Shown one piece after another: positions 16,934 through 26,433 of a DNA stretch of 64,000 nt; positions within the stretch are counted from its first letter, which is position 1, and every line of letters begins with the position of its first letter. The stretch comes from JAFDXJ01 sp039811225 (GTDB taxonomy: Bacteria > Bacteroidota > Bacteroidia > Chitinophagales > Chitinophagaceae): NCBI GenBank assembly GCA_039811225.1, contig JBDHYG010000008.1:50178-114177 (forward strand), given 5' to 3'. The notes below the pieces were generated by a model that was not told the DNA's origin, made no database searches, and saw only the letters and a program-made list of their open reading frames with translations. The position numbers were made by a program, and so were the translations under genes.

Positions 16934-18484
16934 ATGGATCTTATAACCGTTTTAGTCATCGTGTTGGTGTTGCTTATCCTCCTCAGTATTTTTATTCAAA
17001 TACAATTGGGCAGGAAAGATAAATCAGCCAACTGGTTAAAGCTCATGGAGGACAACCTGGAAAAAGCTGCACAACAGCAACGACAGGAGTTTTCAGCAAG
17101 CAGGAGTGAAACGCACCGGGAAGCAATAGCAACAAGAGAAGAATTGCTGCATTTGTTTGCTCATTTTCAAGAAGCATTGGAAAAACAATTCACTGCCTTT
17201 CAGGCCATACAGGAAGCACAGCTAAAGAGTGCTGCCGACTGGCAAACAATATTTACCAAAAACCAGGAAGAGAAATTTGAAAAATTTATTACATCGCAGT
17301 TGAATCAACAGGAAAATTTCCGAAAGCAATTGGGAGAAAAACAGCAACATTTTGAAGAAAATTTCCAGGCAAGAGTGAAAGGCTTTAATGAGTATCAACG
17401 ACAGAAATTTATGGACCTCGCCAATGAGCAGGATAAGTTGCGGACCGAAACAGTACAGTACCTGGAAAAGATTCGCGAAACCCTGGAAAAGAAAATCCAA
17501 TATTTACAGGATGAGAATAGCCGGAAACTGGAGCAGATGCGACTGACCGTAGATGAAAAATTAAATGCTACCCTGGAAAAACGATTTAATGAATCATTTC
17601 ATTTGATCAGTAACCGCCTGGAACAGGTACATAAAGGCCTGGGCGAAATGCAGCACCTCGCTGTAAATGTTGGTGACCTGAAAAAAGTGATGACGAATGT
17701 AAAAGCCCGTGGCGTAATCGGTGAATACCAGTTGGCTAATATCCTCGAAGACTTGTTAACAAATGAGCAATATGGAAAGAATGTAAAAACCAAGAAGGGG
17801 AGCAGTGCGATGGTGGAATTCGCTATCAAAATGCCACATCATGCGGCAGAGAAAAATATTTTATGGCTACCGATCGATGCGAAATTTCCCAAAGAAGATT
17901 ATGAGGCATTGGTGGATGCGTATGAAACAGGGGATGCCGAAAAAATTGATTTACTCCGAAAATCTTTTCGGGCGGGTATTCTCAAAAATGCCCGGGATAT
18001 CAAAGAAAAGTATATTGATCCACCCAATACAACCGAATACGGGATCATGTTTTTGCCCTTTGAAAGTTTATATGCAGAAGTCCTGCGCATTCCCGGCTTA
18101 TTTGAACAATTGCAAAAAGAATATAAAATCACCGTTACCGGGCCGGCTACCCTGAGCGCTTTATTGAATGCATTGCAAATGGGCTTCCGCACCCTGGCCA
18201 TTGAAAAACGAAGCAGTGAAGTTTGGGACTTACTGAGTAAAGTAAAAACAGAATTCAATCTCTTTGGTAATATCCTTGATAAAACCAAAAAGAAATTACA
18301 GGAAGCTACACATACCATCGACCAGGCTGGCACCCGGAGCCGGGCTATAGAACGGCAGTTGCATAAAGTGCAGGAATTACCGGGAGCTCCGGCAACAGGT
18401 CAATTGACAAACCCCACTACGCGTTTTGAATTACCAGATTCAGGCAGTTTACCTTTATCCGAAGCGGCAGATGAAGAAAATTAA
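16934..18484 (+). CDS. rmuC: DNA recombination protein RmuC homologue
   Basis: A 516-residue protein with one N-terminal membrane helix (about residues 4-24), a long coiled coil (about 35-245) and the RmuC domain (about 250-460). Domain signatures include GVIGEYQLANILEDLL, VEFAIKMP, LWLPIDAKFPKEDYEALVDAY, YGIMFLPFESLYAEVLR and GPATLSALLNALQMGFR. In E. coli, rmuC mutations raise the frequency of short inverted-repeat recombination; the core resembles a PD-(D/E)xK nuclease fold. The tail after residue 460 is low-complexity. It is divergent from the FUSC gene. Confidence 0.92.
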   Translation: MDLITVLVIVLVLLILLSIFIQIQLGRKDKSANWLKLMEDNLEKAAQQQRQEFSASRSETHREAIATREELLHLFAHFQEALEKQFTAFQAIQEAQLKSAADWQTIFTKNQEEKFEKFITSQLNQQENFRKQLGEKQQHFEENFQARVKGFNEYQRQKFMDLANEQDKLRTETVQYLEKIRETLEKKIQYLQDENSRKLEQMRLTVDEKLNATLEKRFNESFHLISNRLEQVHKGLGEMQHLAVNVGDLKKVMTNVKARGVIGEYQLANILEDLLTNEQYGKNVKTKKGSSAMVEFAIKMPHHAAEKNILWLPIDAKFPKEDYEALVDAYETGDAEKIDLLRKSFRAGILKNARDIKEKYIDPPNTTEYGIMFLPFESLYAEVLRIPGLFEQLQKEYKITVTGPATLSALLNALQMGFRTLAIEKRSSEVWDLLSKVKTEFNLFGNILDKTKKKLQEATHTIDQAGTRSRAIERQLHKVQELPGAPATGQLTNPTTRFELPDSGSLPLSEAADEEN

Positions 18485-18505
18485 AAGTAAAAAAGATAAA
18501 AATAA

Positions 18506-18537
18506 TTTGGTTTATAAAATAAACTACTTTACTTTTG
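18506..18537 (+). promoter_or_regulatory. Complete Bacteroidota promoter upstream of the TonB receptor
   Basis: A -33 element TTTG (18506-18509) and a -7 element TACTTTTG (18530-18537) are separated by 20 bases, close to the consensus arrangement. The ATG at 18555 is 17 bases downstream. This is one of the two best-formed promoters in the window. Confidence 0.7.
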
Positions 18538-18554
18538 TGCCTTATTTATAATAA

Positions 18555-20777
18555 ATGAAGCAATTATTTTTCATAGTCAGCCTGGTATTATGTGGTTATT
18601 TGGCCGATGCGCAGGTATTGATAAAGGGCAGGGTTACCGACAATAGAAATAAGGCATTGCCGGGTGCCAGTGTAACACTGAAAGGTACCTATGACGGTGC
18701 ATTAGTGGATAGTATGGGAAATTATTCTTTCCATACAAAGGAACAGGGCAGCCAGGTACTGGTATTCTCCATGTTGGGATATAAGGAAATTGAGCAACCG
18801 GTTGTGCTGGGTTCTTCTACGGTTATTTCCAATCAAATAATGAAGGAGGAACTGGATGAATTAAAAGCCGTGGTGGTTACTGCCGGTTCATTTGCCGCCG
18901 GGGATAATAAAAAAGGAACTGTTTTAAATTCTATTGATATTGCTACTACGGCAGGGTCCAATGCAGATATAACAGCAGCATTAAAAACCTTACCCGGTGC
19001 ACAACAGGTTGGTGAGCAGAATGGTTTATTTGTCCGGGGTGGGGAAGGGTATGAAACCAAGCAGTTCATAGATGGGACTATGGTGAGTAATCCATTTTAT
19101 TCCAGTCCTTCCGATATTACTTCACGCGGGCGTTTCTCTCCTTTTTTATTTAAGGGAACGGTTTTCAGTACCGGTGGTTATTCTGCTTTGTATGGCCAGG
19201 CCTTATCTTCAGCTGTCATTCTTGAGTCAATCGATTTGCCGGAAAAATCAGAAGCCAATGCATCCATTTCACCCATTTTTGTGGGAGGAGGTTTTCAGCA
19301 ATTATCCAAAAAGAAAACAACTTCCTGGGGGGTGAATTATGGATATGTAAATGTGGGTCTATATTTTAATTTGGTGAAACAAACGCCCGATTATTTTAAG
19401 ATTCCGGAGTTTCATTCTGCTGATGCTAATTTCCGGGTAAAAACAAAATCAGGAGGCATGATTAAATATTACACCACATTTGATTATAGCAACCTGGGTT
19501 TGCGCCGGCCAGATATTGATTCCAATTATTTAAAAGATGCATTTAGCCTGACCAATCATAACTGGTATCAAAATCTTAGCTGGCGGGAAAACCTGGGGAA
19601 TGGCTGGAAGATGAACCTGGGTACAAGTTACAGCACCAATTTAGACGAAATGCATCAACAGGTACAGGATGCAGGTAACCTGCCAAAAACTTTTCCGGAT
19701 AGCATTTATTGGATGCAGGGAAAAAACTTTTCCTTAAAAAACAAACAGAATGTGGCCCAGATAAAACTGGTTTTAGAAAAAAGATTGGGTGGTATCAGCA
19801 AATTGCGTTTTGGCGGAGAATATTGGTATAATTATAATTCCACGTTGTACAATGATACGTTACATGTCCTCAAGGGGAATTACCAGGCTGCATTTGTGGA
19901 GTCTGATATTTACCTGACCAATAATCTGGTGACCCAGGTGGGTGCACGTTTTGAGCATGCCTCTATCATCGATAAAGTTAATGTGGCACCGCGGATTTCA
20001 TTGGCCTATCGGATGGGTAAAGCATCACAATTTTCAATGGCTTATGGAATTTTTTACCAGACCCCTGAAACACAGCAATTGTTTTTCTCTACACAATTAG
20101 GTTTCCTGAAGGCTACCCATTATATTCTCAATTATCAGACGATTACGAATGAACGAATTTTCCGCGCAGAAGTTTTTTACAAAAAATATGATGACCTGAT
20201 CAAAACCTATCCTACTTATAATAATAGCGGCACCGGTTATGCCAAAGGCATAGAATTTTTCTGGCGGGATAAAAAGACATTTAAAAACCTTGATTACTGG
20301 ATCAGTTATTCTTATCTTGATACAAAGCGGGATTACCTGAATTTCCCGCTGGAATTGCAACCCGATTTTGCGACACATCATACGGTCTCCCTGGTAATGA
20401 AACGGTTTTTTACCAGCCTCAAAACCGGATTTAATTTCACTTATACTTATGCTACAGGCCGGCCTTATTATGATTTCCAACTGGTAAATGGAAAGTATGA
20501 AATTGCCGACCAGGGAATCACAAAGGATTACAATAGCCTTGGTTTCAGCGTCAATTACCTGCCGAGCCTGGGCAAGAAAAATGCACGCACTTTTATTGTA
20601 TTGTTTGCCAGTGTGAATAATGTATTAGGCGCGGATCAAATATATGGTTATCATTATTCCTATAACGGAGCATACAAAGAAGCCATCCGGCCACCGGCCA
20701 AGCGTTCCTATTTTATTGGTTGCTTCCTGAGTTGGGGCGTGGACCGTAGCCAGGATGCCATTGATAATAATTTATAA
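18555..20777 (+). CDS. TonB-dependent outer-membrane receptor
   Basis: A 740-residue outer-membrane receptor. A signal peptide (about residues 1-19, ending LADAQ) is followed by a carboxypeptidase-like regulatory domain (about 22-95: VLIKGRVTDNRNKALPGASV), a plug domain (about 105-225, containing AALKTLPGAQQVGEQNGLFV and GLFVRGGEGYETKQFIDG) and a beta-barrel. The length is below that of SusC proteins and there is no SusD gene beside it, so it is more like a siderophore/cofactor-type receptor. The ligand cannot be told. The small exported protein 30 bases downstream is probably co-transcribed. A well-formed promoter precedes it. Confidence 0.92.
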   Translation: MKQLFFIVSLVLCGYLADAQVLIKGRVTDNRNKALPGASVTLKGTYDGALVDSMGNYSFHTKEQGSQVLVFSMLGYKEIEQPVVLGSSTVISNQIMKEELDELKAVVVTAGSFAAGDNKKGTVLNSIDIATTAGSNADITAALKTLPGAQQVGEQNGLFVRGGEGYETKQFIDGTMVSNPFYSSPSDITSRGRFSPFLFKGTVFSTGGYSALYGQALSSAVILESIDLPEKSEANASISPIFVGGGFQQLSKKKTTSWGVNYGYVNVGLYFNLVKQTPDYFKIPEFHSADANFRVKTKSGGMIKYYTTFDYSNLGLRRPDIDSNYLKDAFSLTNHNWYQNLSWRENLGNGWKMNLGTSYSTNLDEMHQQVQDAGNLPKTFPDSIYWMQGKNFSLKNKQNVAQIKLVLEKRLGGISKLRFGGEYWYNYNSTLYNDTLHVLKGNYQAAFVESDIYLTNNLVTQVGARFEHASIIDKVNVAPRISLAYRMGKASQFSMAYGIFYQTPETQQLFFSTQLGFLKATHYILNYQTITNERIFRAEVFYKKYDDLIKTYPTYNNSGTGYAKGIEFFWRDKKTFKNLDYWISYSYLDTKRDYLNFPLELQPDFATHHTVSLVMKRFFTSLKTGFNFTYTYATGRPYYDFQLVNGKYEIADQGITKDYNSLGFSVNYLPSLGKKNARTFIVLFASVNNVLGADQIYGYHYSYNGAYKEAIRPPAKRSYFIGCFLSWGVDRSQDAIDNNL

Positions 20778-20807
20778 AAGTCAACTATTCAATTAAAAAA
20801 TAAACAC

Positions 20808-21446
20808 ATGAAACAGATCCTTCTTTCTCTTGCGCTCCTTACCACTGTAGCCGTGCAGGCGCAATCAGATAAATACGAAGCGGCCATGAAAACCAATCTT
20901 GCACTCTTAGACAGCGCTAAAACCACAGCAGATTTTTTGACAGTATCCGCTGCTTTTGAACGAATAGGAGAAGCCGAGAAAACACAATGGCTGCCTTATT
21001 ATTATGCTGCATTAGCATTGACCACCCCTGCCTGGTATGATTCGAAAATTGATAAGGATGCTAATTCCGGAAAAATAAACGGGCTGTGTGATAAAGCCGA
21101 TGCGCTCATCTCTGCCAATGAAGATAAAGCGGAAGTATTGGCGCTTCGCAATATGGCTGCCACACAGCAGATGCTGGTAGATCCACAAAGCCGGTACATG
21201 ACTTACGGCCAGGAAGCCGATGCGGATTTGCAAAAAGCCATGCAACTCGATCCCAATAACCCGCGTTTAACTTATTTAAAGGGGATGAGTATTTACGGCA
21301 CACCGGCACAGTTTGGTGGTGGCCCGGAACAGGCAAAACCGGTTTTGCAGAAAGCATTAGAACAGTTTAAAGCGGCTAAGCCAAAACCACTGTATCCAAA
21401 TTGGGGTATGGAACAAACAGAAAAAGTATTGCAACAAATCCCGTAA
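20808..21446 (+). CDS. Exported TPR-like protein of unknown function
   Basis: A 212-residue protein with a clear signal peptide (MKQILLSLALLTTVAVQAQ). The mature part is helical and has tetratricopeptide-like character: FLTVSAAFERIGEAEKTQW, ADADLQKAMQLDPNNPRLTYLKG, and AKPVLQKALEQFKAAKPKPL. It contains no cysteine lipobox, so it should be periplasmic. Its position 30 bases after the TonB receptor suggests an accessory role, but no function is known to me. A strong hairpin follows the stop, ending the unit. Confidence 0.75.
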   Translation: MKQILLSLALLTTVAVQAQSDKYEAAMKTNLALLDSAKTTADFLTVSAAFERIGEAEKTQWLPYYYAALALTTPAWYDSKIDKDANSGKINGLCDKADALISANEDKAEVLALRNMAATQQMLVDPQSRYMTYGQEADADLQKAMQLDPNNPRLTYLKGMSIYGTPAQFGGGPEQAKPVLQKALEQFKAAKPKPLYPNWGMEQTEKVLQQIP

Positions 21447-21454
21447 ATTTAACC

Positions 21455-21481
21455 GCCCGCTTTACATAACATAAAGCGGGC
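21455..21481 (+). terminator. Hairpin terminator after the TPR-like gene
   Basis: A perfect 10-bp stem (GCCCGCTTTA / TAAAGCGGGC) closes a 7-base loop, then acaatttt follows. It ends the TonB receptor unit and lies only 13 bases before the next start at 21495, so it could also affect translation of that gene. Confidence 0.7.
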
Positions 21482-21494
21482 ACAATTTTGTGTT

Positions 21495-22097
21495 ATGGAA
21501 GACAATCCCCACCTAAGCCCATCGGAAAGCCTGCAGCTCATTAGTGAAATGATCCATTCGGTAAAGAAAAGATATTCCGAAAATGGATTCTTATACCTGC
21601 TCTGGGGATGGGTAGTATTTTTCTGTGCCCTGGCACAATTTACCCTGCTGCATTTTTTTCATTCCCCTTATCATAGCCTGGTTTGGTTAGCGACCTGGTT
21701 GGTACTGATTTTCCAGGTATTTTATTTGCGAAAAAAAATAGCCAACTCAAAAGTACGCGTCTATTCGGATGCCATCATTGGATATGTCTGGATTAGTTTC
21801 GTTGTATTAATGTGCCTGTTTACTTTTCAATTAAGCAACCTGCCGGAGGCGTCAAGGCACGTTATGTTTATACCGGTATTACTGGCTTTATATGGCTTAC
21901 CGGTTTTTCTGTGTGGGGTCATTTTACGTTTCCGGCCATTGATATTTGGGGGAATAGCCTGCTGGTTGTTAAGTGTGCTGGCTGTTTTAATTCCTTATGA
22001 TTACCAGATACTCCTGATCGCACTTTCCATGCTGCTGGCCTGGATCGGGCCGGGATATATATTGAAGGAAAAATTTGAAGAAGAAAATGCCCATTGA
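21495..22097 (+). CDS. Six-span integral membrane protein, unknown function
   Basis: A 200-residue membrane protein with about six hydrophobic helices between residues 32 and 190, a soluble N-terminal helix (ESLQLISEMIHSVKKRYSENG) and an acidic C-terminal tail. I recognise no named family. It is followed 34 bases later by a small winged-helix regulator, an arrangement often seen in Bacteroidota where the regulator controls the membrane protein and the ABC transporter next to it. The role in the cell is unknown. Confidence 0.7.
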   Translation: MEDNPHLSPSESLQLISEMIHSVKKRYSENGFLYLLWGWVVFFCALAQFTLLHFFHSPYHSLVWLATWLVLIFQVFYLRKKIANSKVRVYSDAIIGYVWISFVVLMCLFTFQLSNLPEASRHVMFIPVLLALYGLPVFLCGVILRFRPLIFGGIACWLLSVLAVLIPYDYQILLIALSMLLAWIGPGYILKEKFEEENAH

Positions 22098-22131
22098 TGT
22101 GCAATAGAAAAATTGTTGATTGACAGAAAAG

Positions 22132-22428
22132 ATGTTTAAAGACCTGGACCCCATATTACATTCTCAATTACGGCTTGCCATTATCAGCCTGCTGGTAGGT
22201 GTGCAGGAAGCGGAGTTTAATTTTATCAAGGAAAAGACAAATGCAACAGCCGGCAACCTGAGTGTGCAAATTCAAAAACTAAAAGATGCCGGATACATAC
22301 AGGTCAATAAAAAATTTAAAGATAATTATCCCTTAACCACCTGCCGGATTACCCGGACCGGTATCAACGCTTTTGAAACGTATGTAAAAGCCTTACAGGG
22401 ATACCTGCATGTGAGCACCAGGCCCTGA
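22132..22428 (+). CDS. Winged-helix transcriptional regulator
   Basis: A 98-residue DNA-binding protein consisting of one winged helix: LHSQLRLAIISLLVGVQEAEF, then FIKEKTNATAGNLSVQIQKL as the recognition region, and a wing with ITRTGINAFETYVKAL. It resembles the small MarR/ArsR-like winged-helix proteins (PF13601-type) that control neighbouring transporters. A TTG 12 bases further upstream (22120) is a possible alternative start; the ATG at 22132 is preferred. It lies between a membrane protein and an ABC transporter on the same strand, its most likely targets. Confidence 0.82.
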   Translation: MFKDLDPILHSQLRLAIISLLVGVQEAEFNFIKEKTNATAGNLSVQIQKLKDAGYIQVNKKFKDNYPLTTCRITRTGINAFETYVKALQGYLHVSTRP

Positions 22429-22486
22429 TATAATTTTCTATAAAGGAAAATGTTTCCATTCATTTTGTCTGTTATCTTCGTTCCCT

Positions 22487-23416
22487 ATGGAGCAGGCAGT
22501 CATCAATGTCAGGCATATCAGTAAACAGTTTAAACTGATCCGCGCTGTTGATGATTTATCCTTTACCGTGCAACAAGGCGATATCTATGGTTTCCTGGGC
22601 CAGAATGGAGCTGGGAAATCCAGTATGATTCGCATGTTGCTTTCCCTGATCAAACCTACTGCAGGCTCTATAGAAATTTTTGGGAAGGACCTGTCGCGTC
22701 ACCGGTTGGAGATTTTACGGAAAGTGGGCGCCATTATCGAAAAGCCCGATGTATATAAATATTTATCTGCTTACCAGAATTTAAAACTCTTTGCGCGGCT
22801 TTCGGGTTTGTCGCCTTCGGAAAAACTATTGATGCAGGAATTGGACCAGGTTGGCCTGGCCGGCCGTGCACATGATAAAGTAAAAACGTTTTCCCAGGGT
22901 ATGAAACAGCGGCTTGGTATAGCTGTTGCCTTAATTCATAACCCGGAGATTATCATTTTGGATGAACCCACCAATGGCCTGGATCCCCAGGGTATTGCAG
23001 AAATGCGCCGGATTATCCTGCACTTACACCGGGAACGGAAAAAAACAGTATTGGTATCATCGCATTTATTATCTGAAATCCAGCAGTTGGCTACCCGTAT
23101 ATTAATTATTGATAAAGGAAAAAAAATTTTAGAAGATTCTGCGGCTGCATTATTTGACCCGGCACAAACAATGGTGGAATTAATTACCATGGACAATACA
23201 ACAACGGAAAAAATTTTATCCGAAAGTTCCTGGCAGGCTTGCCTGCAACCGGCCCGGAATAATGCCCTTATTTTAAAAATGCATCTCCAACAGGTACCGG
23301 CATTTAACCGGTGGATGGTACAACAGGGGATTGACATTATTTCCCTGCAGCCGCGCAATTCATTGGAAGATTTATTTATACAGGTTACAACAACCAGTCA
23401 TGTGGAAACTCATTAA
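22487..23416 (+). CDS. ABC transporter ATP-binding protein
   Basis: A 309-residue ABC ATPase. Walker A is GQNGAGKSS (residues 38-46), the signature is FSQGMKQRLGIA (about 137), Walker B is IIILDEPTNGLDPQG (about 157) and the switch histidine is in VLVSSHLLSEI. The C-terminal 90 residues are an extension typical of ABC-2 type exporters (NatA/BcrA-like). The permease gene overlaps its last 17 bases. The substrate is unknown; antibiotic, sodium or lipid export are all possible in this family. Confidence 0.93.
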   Translation: MEQAVINVRHISKQFKLIRAVDDLSFTVQQGDIYGFLGQNGAGKSSMIRMLLSLIKPTAGSIEIFGKDLSRHRLEILRKVGAIIEKPDVYKYLSAYQNLKLFARLSGLSPSEKLLMQELDQVGLAGRAHDKVKTFSQGMKQRLGIAVALIHNPEIIILDEPTNGLDPQGIAEMRRIILHLHRERKKTVLVSSHLLSEIQQLATRILIIDKGKKILEDSAAALFDPAQTMVELITMDNTTTEKILSESSWQACLQPARNNALILKMHLQQVPAFNRWMVQQGIDIISLQPRNSLEDLFIQVTTTSHVETH

Positions 23417-24275
23417 CATAGAGGTCTATAAAATATTTAAGCGGCCCCGCACCTACATTGCCTTTGCTGCTATCACCGCACTGATAGTCATCATTCAACT
23501 GGGCTTGTATGTGGATGGGGAAACGTATATAGATTTTTTGATGAGCAATTTGAAAGAGAGTTTTGATTTTGAAGGAAAAATCCTGAATGGTTATTTAGTA
23601 TGTTATTTGTTATTGCAGTTATTGTTGATTCATGTTCCCCTGTTAATTGCACTGGTAGCCGGTGACATGATCTCCGGTGAAGCCAATATGGGCACGCTGC
23701 GTTTACTCCTTACCAAACCTGTAAGCAAGACTAATTTTGTGCTGGCCAAATTCCTGGCAGCTTCTTTTTATACTTTGCTGCTGCTGATCTGGATCGCTTT
23801 CCTGGCCCTGGCTGTCAGCACCTGGATTTTTGGCACCGGGGATCTCATAATTCAAAAAAATGCTTATGTGGTTCAAATAGCGTCCGCTGATGTTCTCTGG
23901 CGTTATGCCTATGCCTTTGTGTTTGCTTTCCTGGCCATGTTGTCTGTTACTGCCCTGGGTTTTTTCCTGTCCGTCTTTGCAGAAAATTCGATCGGGCCGA
24001 TTGTTGCAACGATTAGTATCATTATCGTATTTACCATTTTAAGCACCATGAGTATCCCGTTATTCCAGCATATACAACCGTATTTGTTTACCACACACAT
24101 GGTCAATTGGAAAGAATTTTTTGATGAAAAATTAGATGCTTCCGGGAATGTGATGACCGGTTCAGTGCAGGAAATAGAACAGGTTTATCATTCCGCCCTG
24201 GTGTTGGGCATGTATATTGTCGGCTTTGTAACCCTGTCTGTCTTTATCTTTAAAAGAAAAGATATATTGAGTTGA
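23400..24275 (+). CDS. ABC-2 type transporter permease
   Basis: A 291-residue membrane protein with about six transmembrane helices (first at about residues 18-38; the rest from 70 to 285). The segment VAGDMISGEANMGTLRLLLTKPVSKTNF is the conserved cytoplasmic loop of ABC-2 permeases. The start at the ATG at 23400 (MWKLINIEVYKIFKRPRTY) is family-typical and overlaps the ATPase gene by 17 bases; the longer frame from 23331 is not. It forms the exporter with the preceding ATPase. Confidence 0.9.
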   Translation: MWKLINIEVYKIFKRPRTYIAFAAITALIVIIQLGLYVDGETYIDFLMSNLKESFDFEGKILNGYLVCYLLLQLLLIHVPLLIALVAGDMISGEANMGTLRLLLTKPVSKTNFVLAKFLAASFYTLLLLIWIAFLALAVSTWIFGTGDLIIQKNAYVVQIASADVLWRYAYAFVFAFLAMLSVTALGFFLSVFAENSIGPIVATISIIIVFTILSTMSIPLFQHIQPYLFTTHMVNWKEFFDEKLDASGNVMTGSVQEIEQVYHSALVLGMYIVGFVTLSVFIFKRKDILS

Positions 24276-24378
24276 CAAAGGAAAACAGCATTCTATTCCG
24301 TTCATCTTTTTTCGTGTGAAAAAGAATGTTGTAACTTTCAGGGAATAAGAAATAAAATTTGCTTAAACGAAAAATAAA

Positions 24379-25074
24379 ATGATGAAAGCGATCAGTATGG
24401 CCTTCCTGTTTTTTTTAACTGCTTTTAAAGTACAGGCACAGGATGCCATGTCCCTGGTAAAAATGGTGAAGGATAAAATGCTCCAGGTAAAAGATTTTGA
24501 AGCGCAGGGAATTTTGAAAACAGATGTGGCTTTCATTAAAGCCCCGGCGGGGAAAGTGACCGTATATTATAAAGCGCCGGATAAATTTAAACTGAAAAAA
24601 GAAAAAGGAATTTCCATTTTACCTAAGGGTGGGGTGAGTATCAATTTAGCCTCCATGCTGACTGATGGCTATTTGGCCATTGATGCCGGAAGTGAAGAAT
24701 TAAACGGGGTGCATACAAGAATAATAAAACTCCTGCCTACAGATGAAAACAGTGAATTGGTATTATCCACATTGTACATAGACCCGGTAAAATTATTGGT
24801 GGTAAAAAGTGTAACGACAACAAAGTCAAATGGCACTTATGAAATGCAAATGATTTATGGAAAATATATAGCATATAGTCTGCCGGATAAAGTCATTTTT
24901 TCCTTCAATACAAAAGATTATAAAATTCCCAAAGGCATTACGCTGGAATTTGAAGATGCCGATAAGAATATCACGGACAAAATGAAAAACAAGAAAGGGA
25001 AAGTGGAAATAACCTATTCAAGCTACAGTATCAATAAAGGCATTTCAGGTGCCGTGTTTCAATCAACCAATTAA
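24379..25074 (+). CDS. Exported LolA-like protein
   Basis: A 231-residue protein with a signal peptide (to about residue 20, FKVQAQ). The mature part resembles the LolA/LolB fold of outer-membrane lipoprotein carriers: MVKDKMLQVKDFEAQGILKT, then VTVYYKAPDKFKLKK, followed by repeated beta-strands. It is distinct from the canonical LolA and closer to the DUF-type lipoprotein-sorting proteins of Bacteroidota; the cargo is unknown. It follows the ABC exporter after about 100 bases, with a near-consensus promoter (TAACTTTC) at 24332-24339, so it may be expressed separately. Confidence 0.7.
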   Translation: MMKAISMAFLFFLTAFKVQAQDAMSLVKMVKDKMLQVKDFEAQGILKTDVAFIKAPAGKVTVYYKAPDKFKLKKEKGISILPKGGVSINLASMLTDGYLAIDAGSEELNGVHTRIIKLLPTDENSELVLSTLYIDPVKLLVVKSVTTTKSNGTYEMQMIYGKYIAYSLPDKVIFSFNTKDYKIPKGITLEFEDADKNITDKMKNKKGKVEITYSSYSINKGISGAVFQSTN

Positions 25075-25080
25075 TCAACA

Positions 25081-25986
25081 ATGCCCACAGTCTTAATAAC
25101 AGGCGGAACAGGTCTTGTCGGTTCGCGGCTTTCCACCATGCTGAAAGAAAAAGGATATACGGTGTTGCTTCTTTCGCGTACGGCAGGCGAGGGGCATTTT
25201 GTCTGGGACCTTCACAAGGGAATTATTGATAAGGCCGCATTACAAAAAACAGATTACATCATCCATCTCGCGGGGGCTTCAGTTGCTGAAAAAAAATGGA
25301 CGAAAGAAAGAAAAGCAGAAATTGTGTTTAGCCGGACAGCCGGCAGCGCCTTACTTGTAAAAGCATTGACCGAAACGTCCACCCCGGTAAAAGCCATCAT
25401 TAGTGCATCTGCCATTGGCTGGTATGGAGCCGATACGGCAACTTCCCAGCAAAACGGATTTACGGAAACAGACCCGGCTTCATCCGGATTCCTGAGTGAT
25501 ACCTGTCAGCAATGGGAAGCTGCCATAGACCCGGTCCAAGCATTGGCGATTCGCCTGGTGAAACTGCGTACAGGAATCGTTTTGAGTGGGCAGGGCGGCA
25601 TGTTACCCGCCTTTCAAAAGCCGCTCCGGGCAGGCATTACAACCATACTGGGTAATGGCCGGCAATTCATCAGTTGGATCCACATAGATGACCTTTGCCG
25701 CATGTTTATCTATTGCCTGGAACATGAAAATCTCACCGGTGTATATAATGCTGTGGCGCCAAACCCAGTGGACAATAAAACCCTGGCGTTGGCACTCGCC
25801 GTAAAAATGAAAGGAAAATTTTTTATACCTGTTTATGTTCCGGCATTTATGTTGCGTCTTGCTTTAGGAGAAATGAGTGTGGAAGTGCTCAAAAGTGCCC
25901 GGGTGTCCTGTGCAAAAATAAAATCAGTGGGATTCCAGTTTTATTATCCTTCCCTGGATGCAGTATTGAATAACCTGGTACCTTAA
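25081..25986 (+). CDS. TIGR01777-type NAD-dependent epimerase/SDR protein
   Basis: A 301-residue extended SDR protein of the YfcH/TIGR01777 group. The Rossmann motif TGGTGLVGSRL is at residues 7-17, followed by YIIHLAGASVAEKKWTKERK, SASAIGWYG, and the C-terminal DUF1731-like part (VYNAVAPNPVDNKTLALALA and LGEMSVEVLKSARV). The family's substrate is not established. The gene starts 6 bases after the LolA-like gene, so the two are co-transcribed. It ends 15 bases before a convergent gene. Confidence 0.9.
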   Translation: MPTVLITGGTGLVGSRLSTMLKEKGYTVLLLSRTAGEGHFVWDLHKGIIDKAALQKTDYIIHLAGASVAEKKWTKERKAEIVFSRTAGSALLVKALTETSTPVKAIISASAIGWYGADTATSQQNGFTETDPASSGFLSDTCQQWEAAIDPVQALAIRLVKLRTGIVLSGQGGMLPAFQKPLRAGITTILGNGRQFISWIHIDDLCRMFIYCLEHENLTGVYNAVAPNPVDNKTLALALAVKMKGKFFIPVYVPAFMLRLALGEMSVEVLKSARVSCAKIKSVGFQFYYPSLDAVLNNLVP

Positions 25987-26001
25987 TTGGCTGAGCAAGT
26001 A

Positions 26002-26424
26002 TTATTCCCGATCCTTGGGAGGCAGGGTACAGGGTACTCCTTTTGTTGGTCCGCCTCCATCTGCTTTTCTTTTGCAAATGGGTGGCAGCATCGCATAACT
26101 ATCGTCTGTTGCTTTTGTACTGTCGGCATCAAAACCTGCATTATTAATGGCGGTACGGATATAATCCAGGGACATTCTATCCGGGACATATTGAATGCGC
26201 AGGGTAGCATTGTTCATATTTATGGTCCATTTCAAAATACCGGCATCACCGGCAGCACCTTTCTCCCGCAACAAATAATTGTTGAGCCGTTCTTTACACT
26301 CCCAGCATTTTAATTGTGGTACACTGATCGTTGCCCATACTTGTTTTGCCTGCATTACCTGTGCCTGGCTTTCTTTTGTAAACAATAAAAACATTACGAC
26401 AATGAAAGCAATCATTTTTTTCAT
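26002..26424 (-). CDS. Exported heavy-metal-associated-domain-like protein
   Basis: A 140-residue protein with a signal peptide (to about residue 21, SQAQ). The core (about 27-100) has a ferredoxin-like beta-alpha-beta pattern resembling an HMA domain: ATISVPQLKCWECKERLNNYL carries CWEC in place of the usual CxxC metal site, and LDYIRTAINNAGFDAD is the family's second helix. The tail (from about 110) has two more cysteines and many prolines and lysines. It could bind copper or zinc in the periplasm, or have lost metal binding; which is not decidable here. It is the last gene of the def operon, 9 bases after its neighbour. Confidence 0.65.
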   Translation of the reverse strand: MKKMIAFIVVMFLLFTKESQAQVMQAKQVWATISVPQLKCWECKERLNNYLLREKGAAGDAGILKWTINMNNATLRIQYVPDRMSLDYIRTAINNAGFDADSTKATDDSYAMLPPICKRKADGGGPTKGVPCTLPPKDRE

Positions 26425-26433
26425 AGTAAAATT

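Noticed and set aside
18555..21446. SusC/SusD-type polysaccharide utilisation locus
   Set aside because: The receptor is shorter than SusC proteins and the following protein is a small periplasmic TPR-like protein, not a SusD lipoprotein. No glycosidase is nearby.
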